A DNA stretch of 18,149 bases from an uncultured Eubacteriales bacterium (GTDB lineage: Bacteria > Bacillota > Clostridia > Christensenellales > UBA1242). A model generated the notes under the pieces. The model saw only the letters and a program-made list of their open reading frames with translations. It did no database searches and was not told the origin of the DNA. Positions within the stretch are counted from its first letter, which is position 1, and each line of letters starts with the position of its first letter. Location: assembly GCA_902796285.1 (NCBI GenBank), contig CADBOH010000053.1:1-18149 (forward strand), given 5' to 3'. Positions 6,629-13,959 of the stretch are shown here, piece by piece. A program made the position numbers and the translations under genes.

Positions 6629-7922
6629 TGCGATGACCTCCTATTGTTCGATTTCTTTCTATTTGTGTTGCATTTTCTTTTAAGTCAACGCCTTTAAGGA
6701 TGGTATTTTTGCCGAATTTTGCTTGAAGCGCTAGCACGCTTTTTATTAATTTCTTTTCTTTTTCAATTTGATTGAAATCTGTAAACATATCGTATCTTTC
6801 AAAATCTTCATCTACAAGGCCGCTAAACTCGTATGTTAGTCTTCTAACAGGTCTGTTTTTATCAACAATTTCATCGTAAATATCATTTGAGTATTTACTG
6901 ATGATTGAAAACAAGTTGGTAGTTTCGCTCATATGTCGCATGCCTTTTACAGTGCTATATTTTTCATCGCCATAATTGATTATAACATGCACAAGTGATG
7001 CAGATAAATGTTGTCTAGCAAGTTCATAACAACCAGATTGAATCATTTCATTTAATATCATTTTGCCGTCTTCAAAATTATAATTGCATGGCAATATTTG
7101 AGAGGAAGAAATTGATTTTGCTTTGCCCTTATAGTCCTTTATGTCTTTCATTAGACAACTTTCTCTGCCCATAGAGTGATCTATAATAAGTTCTGCATTT
7201 ACTCCAAATTCTTTATATAAAACATTTTCATCGGCCTTTGCAATGCCTTGCATATCGTAAATACCATATTTTGCAAGTCTTGACGCTATTCCTTTTGAAA
7301 TTTGCCAGAAGTCAGTGATTGGTTTGTGATTCCAAAGGGTTTTAATAAACTTTTCCTCATCAAGCCAGCCTATTCTATCTGGACTATGTTTTGCAGTTAT
7401 ATCAAGTGCAATTTTTGCGAGGTATAAATTTGTGCCAATGCCGGCTGAGGCTGGGATACCAAGTTTATCCTTGATTTCTCCCATAAGTTTTATTGCAAAG
7501 TCTTTCGCTTTAATATTATATAGCTTTAAATAGTCAGTTACATCAATGAAACACTCATCAATTGAATAAACGTGGATATCGTTTTTATCAATATATTTCA
7601 AGTATATACCATATATTTCAGCAGCATAGTCAATATATTTTTTCATTTGAGGGGGTGCGATTATGAAATCAATATTTTTAGGTATTTCAAAAAGCCTACA
7701 TCTGTTTTTTATTCCAAGCGCCTTTAATGCAGGGGATACTGCAAGGCATATTGTTTTGTCAGTTCGTGACTTGTCAGCAACAACAAGCTTGGTTGTCATC
7801 GCATCAAGTCCACGTTCATGACATTCAACGGATGCAAAAAATGATTTCATATCAATCACAAAATAAACTCTTTTTTTCTCTAGTGCCATAAGTTCTCTTT
7901 TTACAAATTTTGTCTGCATCAT
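6615..7922 (-). CDS. Y-family translesion DNA polymerase (UvrX/UmuC/DinB type)
   Basis: About 435 residues from ATG 7922. It copies past DNA lesions with low fidelity. The palm motif FVIDMKSFFASVE (D24, E33) and the second catalytic motif YSIDE (D122, E123) supply the metal-binding carboxylates. SAGIGTNLYLAKIALD lies in the thumb-side region, and the C-terminal little-finger domain ends with ERNRTIGGHR, typical of UvrX-like members. The polymerase starts at one of two adjacent ATGs (7922, 7919) after AAAGGA; ATG 7889, after AAAGAGAA, is also possible, and all keep the full palm. The upstream TTG (7952) has no ribosome site. The downstream overlapping YolD gene supports the assignment. No GAAC-N4-GTTC LexA box was seen upstream, so SOS control is not evident. 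Confidence 0.93.
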   Translation of the reverse strand: MMQTKFVKRELMALEKKRVYFVIDMKSFFASVECHERGLDAMTTKLVVADKSRTDKTICLAVSPALKALGIKNRCRLFEIPKNIDFIIAPPQMKKYIDYAAEIYGIYLKYIDKNDIHVYSIDECFIDVTDYLKLYNIKAKDFAIKLMGEIKDKLGIPASAGIGTNLYLAKIALDITAKHSPDRIGWLDEEKFIKTLWNHKPITDFWQISKGIASRLAKYGIYDMQGIAKADENVLYKEFGVNAELIIDHSMGRESCLMKDIKDYKGKAKSISSSQILPCNYNFEDGKMILNEMIQSGCYELARQHLSASLVHVIINYGDEKYSTVKGMRHMSETTNLFSIISKYSNDIYDEIVDKNRPVRRLTYEFSGLVDEDFERYDMFTDFNQIEKEKKLIKSVLALQAKFGKNTILKGVDLKENATQIERNRTIGGHRSGEN

Positions 7923-8021
7923 TATTTTATATCCTTTACATTTAAAAAGCAAGAAAACTTTGCTAGATTTTAAAATACAATAGTAGTGTTAAAAATATTT
8001 TTGTATTTTATTCGAATTTGC

Positions 8022-8050
8022 ATGACAAAGTTTAAAAAAAACACTAAAAT
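8022..8050 (+). promoter_or_regulatory. Promoter of the U32 gene
   Basis: -35 ATGACA (8022-8027) and -10 TAAAAT (8045-8050) are 17 bp apart, 22 bp upstream of the U32 start codon. They lie in the divergent region shared with the polymerase gene. The same AAAG-rich spacer start and TAAAAT box recur at the right end of the window. Confidence 0.75.
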
Positions 8051-8072
8051 AAATAGGGTGGATGGGGTGCTA

Positions 8073-10253
8073 ATGATAAAACCAGAAGTTTTGGCTCCGG
8101 CAGGCAATTTTGATACTTTGAAAGTTGCAATAGCAAATGGTGCCGATGCAGTATATTTGGGAATAGATGAATTTAACGCAAGAGGGAATATTCAAAACTT
8201 TACACTTGAAAATTTAAAAGAAGTGGTTAGTTATTCCCATCTTTTTGGTGTAAAAATTTATTTGACGCTAAACATACTTTTAAAAGATGACGAGTTTGAC
8301 AGAGCAATTGATATCATCACTCAATCATCTAGTTTTGGCGTTGATGCTTATATTATCCAGGATATAGGCCTCTACTATATGATAAAAAAAACCTTTCCTA
8401 ACCTTGAAATTCATGCGTCAACACAGATGGGGTTGCAAAATTTAGAAGGGGCCAAATTTGCAAAGTCACTTGGATTTAAAAGGGTTGTTCTTGCAAGAGA
8501 AACATCACTCGAAGATATAAAGAAAATAAGGGATAACATTGATGTTGAGATAGAATATTTTGTTCAAGGGGCACTTTGTGTTTCTTTTTCAGGCAATTGT
8601 TATCTGTGTTCACTTCTTGCAGGGGCCAGTGGTAATAGAGGGAAGTGTAAACAATTTTGCCGTTTGCCATATCTGCTCGATAATGGACAAAATACAAAAA
8701 GAGGATATCTTTTAAGCACAAAGGATTTTTGTATGGTTCCTAGATTGAAAGATTTGTTTGAAAGCGGAGTAACTAGTTTTAAAATTGAGGGTAGAGCAAG
8801 AAGAGCGGGTTATGTTGGAGAGTCTGTTAAAACATATCGCGAAATTGTGGATAATAACTTTAAATACTCTCAAAGCGACATCGAAAATTTGAAAAAAGTT
8901 TACAATAGAGGCGACTACATAAGCGGATATTTTGATAATCAAAAAATAATTTATAGCAAAGCCCAAAATCATATTGGAATTAAGATTGGTTATGTTGAAG
9001 GGATAAATAAGGGGAGACGATTTAACGAGATTAAAGTTTTTTCATCTCATAACCTAATAAAAGGCGACTCAGTAAAATTTTTTGTTGATGATGAAGAAGT
9101 TGGAATAATTGCAGTAAATGATGTTAAACAGCTTGGCAAAAATCACTTTGTTTTAACTTCTACAAATGTCGTCCCAATAAAAGCAGAGATGAGGCTTATT
9201 GTAGATAGTCAACTTGAAGAAAAGGTTATAGCAGCCCAAAAGCAACTTTTAATTGACGCAACATTTGTTGCGAAGGTGGGGCAAAAAGCAAGGTTAGAAT
9301 TTACTTGTGGTGAAGTAAGAGTAAAGGTGGAAAGCGAAGAGCCTCTTGAAAAAGCAAAAACAAGTGCTATTAGTTATGATGAATGTTTTAGGCAGTTTGA
9401 AAAAGTTGGTAATGAATTTAAATTAGAAAAACTCGACGCAGAAATCGAAGATGTATTTATGGCTAAATCAATGCTAAATAATCTGCGAAGAGATGCAATT
9501 CAAAAACTTAAAAATGCAATAGTAGAAAGATACTCAAAATTGCATAATTTAACTAAAAAATCGCTAAAAACATTCAAAAATGAGCATTTTTTTGATAAAA
9601 GCACTAAAAAAATGGATATTTTAGCTTTTTCAGACTTTGAAAAATTAAACGAAGAAGACATAAAAAAAGACTTATTAATTTACAAGCCAAGTGAATATTC
9701 ATTAGAAAAAATTAAAAATGAATATGAAAAATACGGCGAGTATAATGTTTATTTATCGCTGCCAATTATTGCATCACAAAGTGAAGTGGAAAAACTTAAA
9801 GAAATAGCAAATGTTTGCGAAAAGTGGGGAGTTGTTGCAAACAACTATTATGCACTTGATCTAAAAGAAAAATCGAAAGTCATTATTGGAGAAGGATTAA
9901 ATGTGTTCAACTCATATGCAGTAAAGTTTTATTGTGAACAAGGATATGATAAAATCATTATTAGCAACGAAGTTGAAAATGATCAACAGCTATATAATTG
10001 CGGAGCAACATTAATGTGCTACCAGAATTACTTTCCTGAGTACATGACATTTAAGCACTGTCCAATCAAGGAAAACATTGGAGGCAACTGCGCAAATTGT
10101 ATGTTTAAAGACAATTATGTTTACAAACTTAATTCGAATAGGTTTAGTCTTGTTAGAAGAAAAATCAACGCTTGTCAGTTTGCACTAAAAGCGATTGAGA
10201 AGAAACAGAGAAGTTTGAAGGCAAACTATTCTGCAATAAATGAAATTATGTGA
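8073..10253 (+). CDS. U32 family protein, RlhA/TrhP-like (probable RNA hydroxylation factor)
   Basis: 726 residues. The N-terminal U32 TIM-barrel-like domain begins PEVLAPAGNFDTLKVAIANG and carries the family signature EYFVQGALCVSFSGNCYLCS at residues 161-180. Cys at 169, 176, 192 and 196 (plus 179) are placed as in U32 proteins that bind an iron-sulfur cluster. Although called peptidases, characterised E. coli relatives (RlhA, TrhP) hydroxylate 23S rRNA C2501 or tRNA U34 using prephenate-linked chemistry. The long form, with a second half after about residue 300 and another Cys group near the C-terminus (CPIKENIGGNCANC), is nearer RlhA than the short TrhP; this is inference. Start at ATG 8073, with GGGGTG upstream and the family N-terminus; the frame is open upstream but crosses the promoter. 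A small ORF follows after 6 nt. Confidence 0.88.
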   Translation: MIKPEVLAPAGNFDTLKVAIANGADAVYLGIDEFNARGNIQNFTLENLKEVVSYSHLFGVKIYLTLNILLKDDEFDRAIDIITQSSSFGVDAYIIQDIGLYYMIKKTFPNLEIHASTQMGLQNLEGAKFAKSLGFKRVVLARETSLEDIKKIRDNIDVEIEYFVQGALCVSFSGNCYLCSLLAGASGNRGKCKQFCRLPYLLDNGQNTKRGYLLSTKDFCMVPRLKDLFESGVTSFKIEGRARRAGYVGESVKTYREIVDNNFKYSQSDIENLKKVYNRGDYISGYFDNQKIIYSKAQNHIGIKIGYVEGINKGRRFNEIKVFSSHNLIKGDSVKFFVDDEEVGIIAVNDVKQLGKNHFVLTSTNVVPIKAEMRLIVDSQLEEKVIAAQKQLLIDATFVAKVGQKARLEFTCGEVRVKVESEEPLEKAKTSAISYDECFRQFEKVGNEFKLEKLDAEIEDVFMAKSMLNNLRRDAIQKLKNAIVERYSKLHNLTKKSLKTFKNEHFFDKSTKKMDILAFSDFEKLNEEDIKKDLLIYKPSEYSLEKIKNEYEKYGEYNVYLSLPIIASQSEVEKLKEIANVCEKWGVVANNYYALDLKEKSKVIIGEGLNVFNSYAVKFYCEQGYDKIIISNEVENDQQLYNCGATLMCYQNYFPEYMTFKHCPIKENIGGNCANCMFKDNYVYKLNSNRFSLVRRKINACQFALKAIEKKQRSLKANYSAINEIM

Positions 10254-10259
10254 GGCGTT

Positions 10260-10376
10260 ATGGATAAAGATAAAAAGAAAAAGGCCGGACAAAAGGCCAC
10301 AGAAGATTTTAAAAGAAAATATTTTGAGTATTATGATGATGTTAAATCACATACCCATAAAATTGTTGACTGGTAA
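10260..10376 (+). CDS. Hypothetical 38-residue charged small protein
   Basis: Not recognised. The ORF starts at ATG 10260, with TGAGG at 10251-10255 overlapping the stop of the U32 gene and 4 nt before the ATG. It encodes MDKDKKKKAGQKATEDFKRK, then an aromatic/acidic stretch YFEYYDDVKSH and the end THKIVDW. The Lys-rich N-terminal half could form an amphipathic helix. The stop TAA (10374-10376) lies inside the first arm of a Rho-independent terminator, the usual place for the last gene of an operon. These points favour a real small gene co-transcribed with the U32 gene. The overlapping reading frame running into the next gene would have to translate the terminator hairpin, which is less likely. 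Function unknown. Confidence 0.55.
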   Translation: MDKDKKKKAGQKATEDFKRKYFEYYDDVKSHTHKIVDW

Positions 10377-10400
10377 GAGTAAACTCTTGCCAGTTTTTTT
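10370..10400 (+). terminator. Rho-independent terminator after the U32-small ORF unit
   Basis: CTGGTAAGAGT (10370-10380) pairs with ACTCTTGCCAG (10383-10393) with one G-U pair, followed by T7 (10394-10400). It overlaps the stop codon of the 38-residue ORF and sits only 13 nt before the probable GTG start of the amidase-like gene. Confidence 0.9.
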
Positions 10401-10413
10401 CATAATAAAAATT

Positions 10414-10884
10414 GTGGGATACAGTAGACTAGTTGCAAGAGATTATGCTTTAAAATATGCCCTTGGACGAAATAAAAATTTTTATGATTTTTCTCGTATC
10501 GGGGGTGATTGTACAAACTTTGTTTCGCAGTGTATATTCGCCGGAACGGGAAAGATGGATTATAGCAAAGATGGCTGGTTTTATGTAAATTTAGATAAAC
10601 GCACACCATCATGGACTGGGGTTGAAGAACTTGCTTCTTATCTTTTGCATAACAACCACGTGGTTGTCAAGGCCAAGGAAATTGCGATGGAGGATATTCA
10701 AATAGGCGATGTTATTCAATTAAAGAGGGATGGGCGATTTTATCACTCTTTATTTGTTACAAAAGTTGACTATCCAGTTTTGTCAATGGCGGATATTTTT
10801 GTGTCATGCCACTCTGCCGATAGATTAAATGCAAGGCTTAACAGCTTTATGTTTGAGCAGGCAAAATTTTTAAAAGTATACTAG
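10414..10884 (+). CDS. Amidase domain protein (Amidase_6-like cysteine hydrolase)
   Basis: About 156 residues from GTG 10414. The sequence matches the clostridial 'putative amidase domain' (Amidase_6) pattern: YSRLVARDYALKYALGRN, then YDFSRIGGDCTNFVSQC with the probable nucleophile Cys33, WTGVEELASYLL, and FYHSLFVTKV with a probable catalytic His111. A further CHSADRLNARLNSF matches the usual HT-D-R-L end. The family is NlpC/P60-like in fold; substrate unknown. No signal peptide or membrane segment is seen, so it is probably cytoplasmic. The domain begins at residue 3, which fits the GTG. The frame is open back to before 10240 but passes through the upstream terminator. There is no Shine-Dalgarno site before the GTG and no clear promoter, so the start is uncertain. 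Confidence 0.75.
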   Translation: MGYSRLVARDYALKYALGRNKNFYDFSRIGGDCTNFVSQCIFAGTGKMDYSKDGWFYVNLDKRTPSWTGVEELASYLLHNNHVVVKAKEIAMEDIQIGDVIQLKRDGRFYHSLFVTKVDYPVLSMADIFVSCHSADRLNARLNSFMFEQAKFLKVY

Positions 10885-10893
10885 CCAAATAGT

Positions 10894-10922
10894 TTGACAT
10901 TTTTTTTGCCGATTGATACAAT
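10894..10922 (+). promoter_or_regulatory. Promoter of the tdk-xfp operon
   Basis: A perfect -35 TTGACA (10894-10899) and -10 TACAAT (10917-10922) are 17 bp apart, just after the amidase stop and 56 bp before the tdk ATG. The predicted transcription start is near 10929. Confidence 0.88.
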
Positions 10923-10940
10923 TGATTTTGTAAAAATCAA
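10922..10940 (+). promoter_or_regulatory. Inverted repeat over the tdk transcription start (possible operator)
   Basis: TTGATTTT (10922-10929), GTA, AAAATCAA (10933-10940): an 8-bp perfect dyad that overlaps the last base of the -10 box and the predicted start site. The position suits a repressor site, but AT-rich dyads occur by chance. Confidence 0.35.
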
Positions 10941-10978
10941 AGGCAAATTTGTTGAGCAAACAAAGATTGGAGAGAAAA

Positions 10979-11560
10979 ATGGGCAAACTATATTTTATGT
11001 ATGGCGTTATGGGCAGCAGTAAAACAGCACAAGCACTTATGTGCAAATTTAATCACGAACAAAAAGGGTTTAAAGTATTTTTATTTAAACCATGCCTTGA
11101 TAACAGAACAAAGGTTGGCGGCAAGGCTGTCGTTTCAAGCAGAATTGGGCTCAAATGTGATGCTATTGAGTTTGATTTAAGCGAAAATTTCTTTGATCTA
11201 CGCAAAAAATACAATATTTTTGACGAAAAAGACATAATAATCATTGATGAGTGTCAATTTTTAACAAAGGAACAAGTAAATCAAATAAAAGAGATTTCTG
11301 TTGAAATTCCAGTTCTATGTTATGGCCTTTTAACAAATTATAAAACTGAACTATTTGAAGGCAGCAAACGACTTGTTGAAATTGCTGATTCACTTAAAGA
11401 AATCAAATGTGTTTGCAGATGTGGAAGAAAGGCTACGGTTAACGCAAGAATTGTTAACGGCAAAATCATCACAGATGGCGATGAGATTTTGATTGGTGGT
11501 GATGAAAAATATGAAAGTATGTGTTACACATGCTACACAAAAAAACTCAGGCAAAAGTAA
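10979..11560 (+). CDS. tdk: Thymidine kinase (type II, TK1-like)
   Basis: 193 residues. It phosphorylates thymidine to dTMP with ATP (pyrimidine salvage, cytoplasm). The start ATG 10979 has GGAGAG 4-5 nt upstream. Motifs: P-loop GVMGSSKT (residues 9-16), VSSRIGL, Walker B IIIIDECQFL with catalytic Glu91, the lasso/thymidine loop VLCYGLLTNYKTELFEGS, and a C-terminal zinc-ribbon region CVCRCGRKA plus MCYTCY. The ADSLKEIKCVCRCGRKA and VSSRIGL stretches resemble the E. coli-type subgroup rather than the Bacillus type. The P-loop has Ser where most have Gly before the Lys. xfp starts 17 nt after its stop, so both share the upstream promoter. Confidence 0.95.
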   Translation: MGKLYFMYGVMGSSKTAQALMCKFNHEQKGFKVFLFKPCLDNRTKVGGKAVVSSRIGLKCDAIEFDLSENFFDLRKKYNIFDEKDIIIIDECQFLTKEQVNQIKEISVEIPVLCYGLLTNYKTELFEGSKRLVEIADSLKEIKCVCRCGRKATVNARIVNGKIITDGDEILIGGDEKYESMCYTCYTKKLRQK

Positions 11561-11577
11561 TATCTCACGGAGGAGAA

Positions 11578-13926
11578 ATGAAAAAAATAAACTATGATAA
11601 TAATGCTTATTTTGAAAAATTAGACAAATATTTTAGGGCAGCAAATTACCTTTCTGTTGCTCAGTTATATCTTTTAAAAAATCCACTTTTAAGAGAGCCA
11701 CTCAAAAAAGAAGATATCAAAACTCGAATTGTTGGACATTGGGGCACAATACCTGGGCAAAATTTTATTTATGCACACTTAAATAGGGTGATAAACAAAT
11801 ATGACTTAAATATGATTTACATATCCGGCCCCGGTCACGGAGGAAATTTCTTCTTAGCAAACAGCTATTTGGAGGGCACGTACTCGGAATTTTATCCAAA
11901 GTGTTCCATGGATAAAGAAGGGATGACTAGATTTTGTAAGCAATTTTCTTTTCCACATGGCGTATCCTCTCACGTAGCCCCAGAAGCACCAGGCTCAATG
12001 CATGAGGGCGGTGAACTTGGATACAGTTTACTTCATGGATTTGGTGCGGTTCTGGATAATAAAGATCTTATTGCAGCCGTGGTTGTGGGAGATGGAGAAG
12101 CAGAAACAGGCCCACTTGCAACCTCATGGCACTCAAATAAATTTATAAATCCGGTAACTGATGGCGCAGTGCTTCCAATTTTGCATCTTAATGGATACAA
12201 AATAAACAATCCAACTGTCCTTGCACGCCTGCCAAAAGATCAACTTGCAGCGTTGATGTATGGATATGGATATAAGGCATATTTTGTCGAGGGACGAGAG
12301 CCTAAAAAAATGCATAGACTTATGGCAAAAGCCATGGACTGTGCTGTGCAGGATATAAAAAATATTCAAACACTTGCACGAAGTGGCAAACTTAACAATA
12401 AGCCTATTTGGCCAATGATTGTTTTAAGAACTCCAAAGGGTTGGACTGGGCCTAAGATCGTTGACAACAAACAGGTTGAGGGCTCATTTAGGGCGCATCA
12501 AGTTCCTGTGTTTGTTACAAGTGATGAAAACTTTAAATTGATTGAAAGATGGCTTAAAAGCTATAGGCCAGAAGAACTTTTTGATGAAGATTACAAATTA
12601 AAAAGTGAAATTGCAGATATTTTGCCAAAAGGTGATAAGAGATTGTGTGCAAATCCTATCACAAATGGTGGAAAAGATGTTAAAGATCTTGTTTTGCCAG
12701 ATATCAGGGATTATGAGGTTAAGTTTTCAACTCCTGGCAGCGTAAAAGCACAAGATATGATTGAACTTGGCAAATATATTCGAGATATCTTTAAACTTAA
12801 TAAGGATAATAAAAATTATAGAATATTTAGTCCAGATGAGGCCGTTTCAAATAGACTTAACTATGTTTTTGAGGAAGAAAAGAGAGATTTTAACGGGCAG
12901 ATAATCGCTACCGATGAAAATCTTGCAGCCGATGGCAGAGTTATGGATAGTTATTTGAGTGAGCATGCTTGTGAAGGTTGGCTTGAAGGATATGTTTTAA
13001 CGGGTAGACATGGCATGTTTGCGAGTTACGAGGCCTTTGCAAGGGTTGTTGATTCAATGGTGTCACAACACGCAAAGTGGTTAAAAATTATTAATGATGT
13101 AAAATGGAGAAAGCCAATACCATCATTAAACTTAATCTTAACATCAAATGTTTGGCAGCAAGATCATAATGGTTATACTCATCAAGAGCCGGGATTTTTA
13201 AATCACATTATTAGCAAAAAACCTGAGTTAACAAGAATATATCTTCCTGCCGATGCAAACACGCTTCTATGTTGTTATAACAAGGCAGAAACAAGTAAAA
13301 ACAAAATTAATGTTATTGTTGCATCAAAACATCCAACTTATCAATGGCTTGATATGGATAGAGCAATAAAGCATTGCGAGCAAGGCGTTAGCGTTTGGGA
13401 GTGGGCTTCAACCGGAAAAAGCAAAACACCGGATATTGTTATTGCAAGCGCTGGTGATACTGCAACAATTGAGGCACTTGCAACAGTTACGCTTATTAAA
13501 AGATATATGCCAAAACTCAATGTTCGTTTTGTGAATGTTGTTGATCTTATGAAACTTATGCCAAAAGAACTATATTCAAATGGTTTAACAGATGAAGAAT
13601 TTGATAAGATTTTCACTAAAAACAAGCCTGTATTATTTAATTTTCATGGTTATCCAAATTTGATAAGGGAATTGATTTGTCAAAGAAATAATAAAAACTT
13701 TGATATTCATGGGTACACGGAAGAAGGCTCAATAACAACTGCTTTTGATATGCGAGTTCAAAACAAGATTGATAGATTCAATCTCTTAAAAAGTGTTGTT
13801 AAACTGCTAAATATTCAAGACGAAGCGCTTGTTAAAGAGATGGATGACAAACTTAAAAAGCATAATAAGTATATTGAAAAATATGGTGTTGATATGCCAG
13901 AAATAGAAAATTGGAAATGGGAATAA
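11578..13926 (+). CDS. xfp: Xylulose-5-phosphate/fructose-6-phosphate phosphoketolase
   Basis: 782 residues, close to the usual 790-820. This thiamine-diphosphate enzyme cleaves xylulose 5-phosphate (and often fructose 6-phosphate) with phosphate to acetyl phosphate plus glyceraldehyde 3-phosphate or erythrose 4-phosphate. Start ATG 11578 follows GGAGGAG. Motifs: GHWGTIPGQNF (53-63), GPGHGG (84-89), SHVAPEAPGSMHEGGELGYS (131-150), and the ThDP/Mg site GDGEAETGP (171-179) through LNGYKINNPT. Later ones are YVLTGRHGMFASYEAF, SNVWQQDHNGYTHQEPGF and VIVASKHPTYQWL. All are typical of XFP. It is the second gene of the tdk operon and ends 3 bp before a strong inverted-repeat terminator. Acetyl phosphate would feed acetate kinase or phosphotransacetylase, neither in view. 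Dual substrate use is not decidable from sequence. Confidence 0.97.
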   Translation: MKKINYDNNAYFEKLDKYFRAANYLSVAQLYLLKNPLLREPLKKEDIKTRIVGHWGTIPGQNFIYAHLNRVINKYDLNMIYISGPGHGGNFFLANSYLEGTYSEFYPKCSMDKEGMTRFCKQFSFPHGVSSHVAPEAPGSMHEGGELGYSLLHGFGAVLDNKDLIAAVVVGDGEAETGPLATSWHSNKFINPVTDGAVLPILHLNGYKINNPTVLARLPKDQLAALMYGYGYKAYFVEGREPKKMHRLMAKAMDCAVQDIKNIQTLARSGKLNNKPIWPMIVLRTPKGWTGPKIVDNKQVEGSFRAHQVPVFVTSDENFKLIERWLKSYRPEELFDEDYKLKSEIADILPKGDKRLCANPITNGGKDVKDLVLPDIRDYEVKFSTPGSVKAQDMIELGKYIRDIFKLNKDNKNYRIFSPDEAVSNRLNYVFEEEKRDFNGQIIATDENLAADGRVMDSYLSEHACEGWLEGYVLTGRHGMFASYEAFARVVDSMVSQHAKWLKIINDVKWRKPIPSLNLILTSNVWQQDHNGYTHQEPGFLNHIISKKPELTRIYLPADANTLLCCYNKAETSKNKINVIVASKHPTYQWLDMDRAIKHCEQGVSVWEWASTGKSKTPDIVIASAGDTATIEALATVTLIKRYMPKLNVRFVNVVDLMKLMPKELYSNGLTDEEFDKIFTKNKPVLFNFHGYPNLIRELICQRNNKNFDIHGYTEEGSITTAFDMRVQNKIDRFNLLKSVVKLLNIQDEALVKEMDDKLKKHNKYIEKYGVDMPEIENWKWE

Positions 13927-13929
13927 AAC

Positions 13930-13959
13930 AAAAACTTTGCCGACCTAGGCAAAGTTTTT
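13930..13959. terminator. Bidirectional terminator between xfp and flavoprotein gene
   Basis: AAAAACTTTGCC (13930-13941), loop GACCTA, GGCAAAGTTTTT (13948-13959): a perfect 12-bp stem with A5/T5 ends, so it can work for both convergent genes. The stop codon of the minus-strand gene overlaps the right arm. Confidence 0.92.

Noticed and set aside
7923..7952. TTG start for the Y-family polymerase
   Set aside because: No ribosome site and no family-like sequence; ATG 7922 after AAAGGA is better.
7923..8072. LexA/SOS box in the polymerase-U32 divergent region
   Set aside because: No GAAC-N4-GTTC-like dyad was found on either strand; only AT-rich sequence and a weak AGCAA/TTGCT repeat.
10240..10413. 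In-frame N-terminal extension of the amidase-like gene
   Set aside because: It overlaps the small ORF, would translate through a Rho-independent terminator, and adds nothing resembling the family; the domain itself starts at 10414.
11003..11026. Unusual thymidine kinase P-loop GVMGSSKT as a sign of an inactive enzyme
   Set aside because: All other motifs including the catalytic Glu are intact, and I believe SSK variants occur in Firmicute thymidine kinases, so loss of function is not supported.
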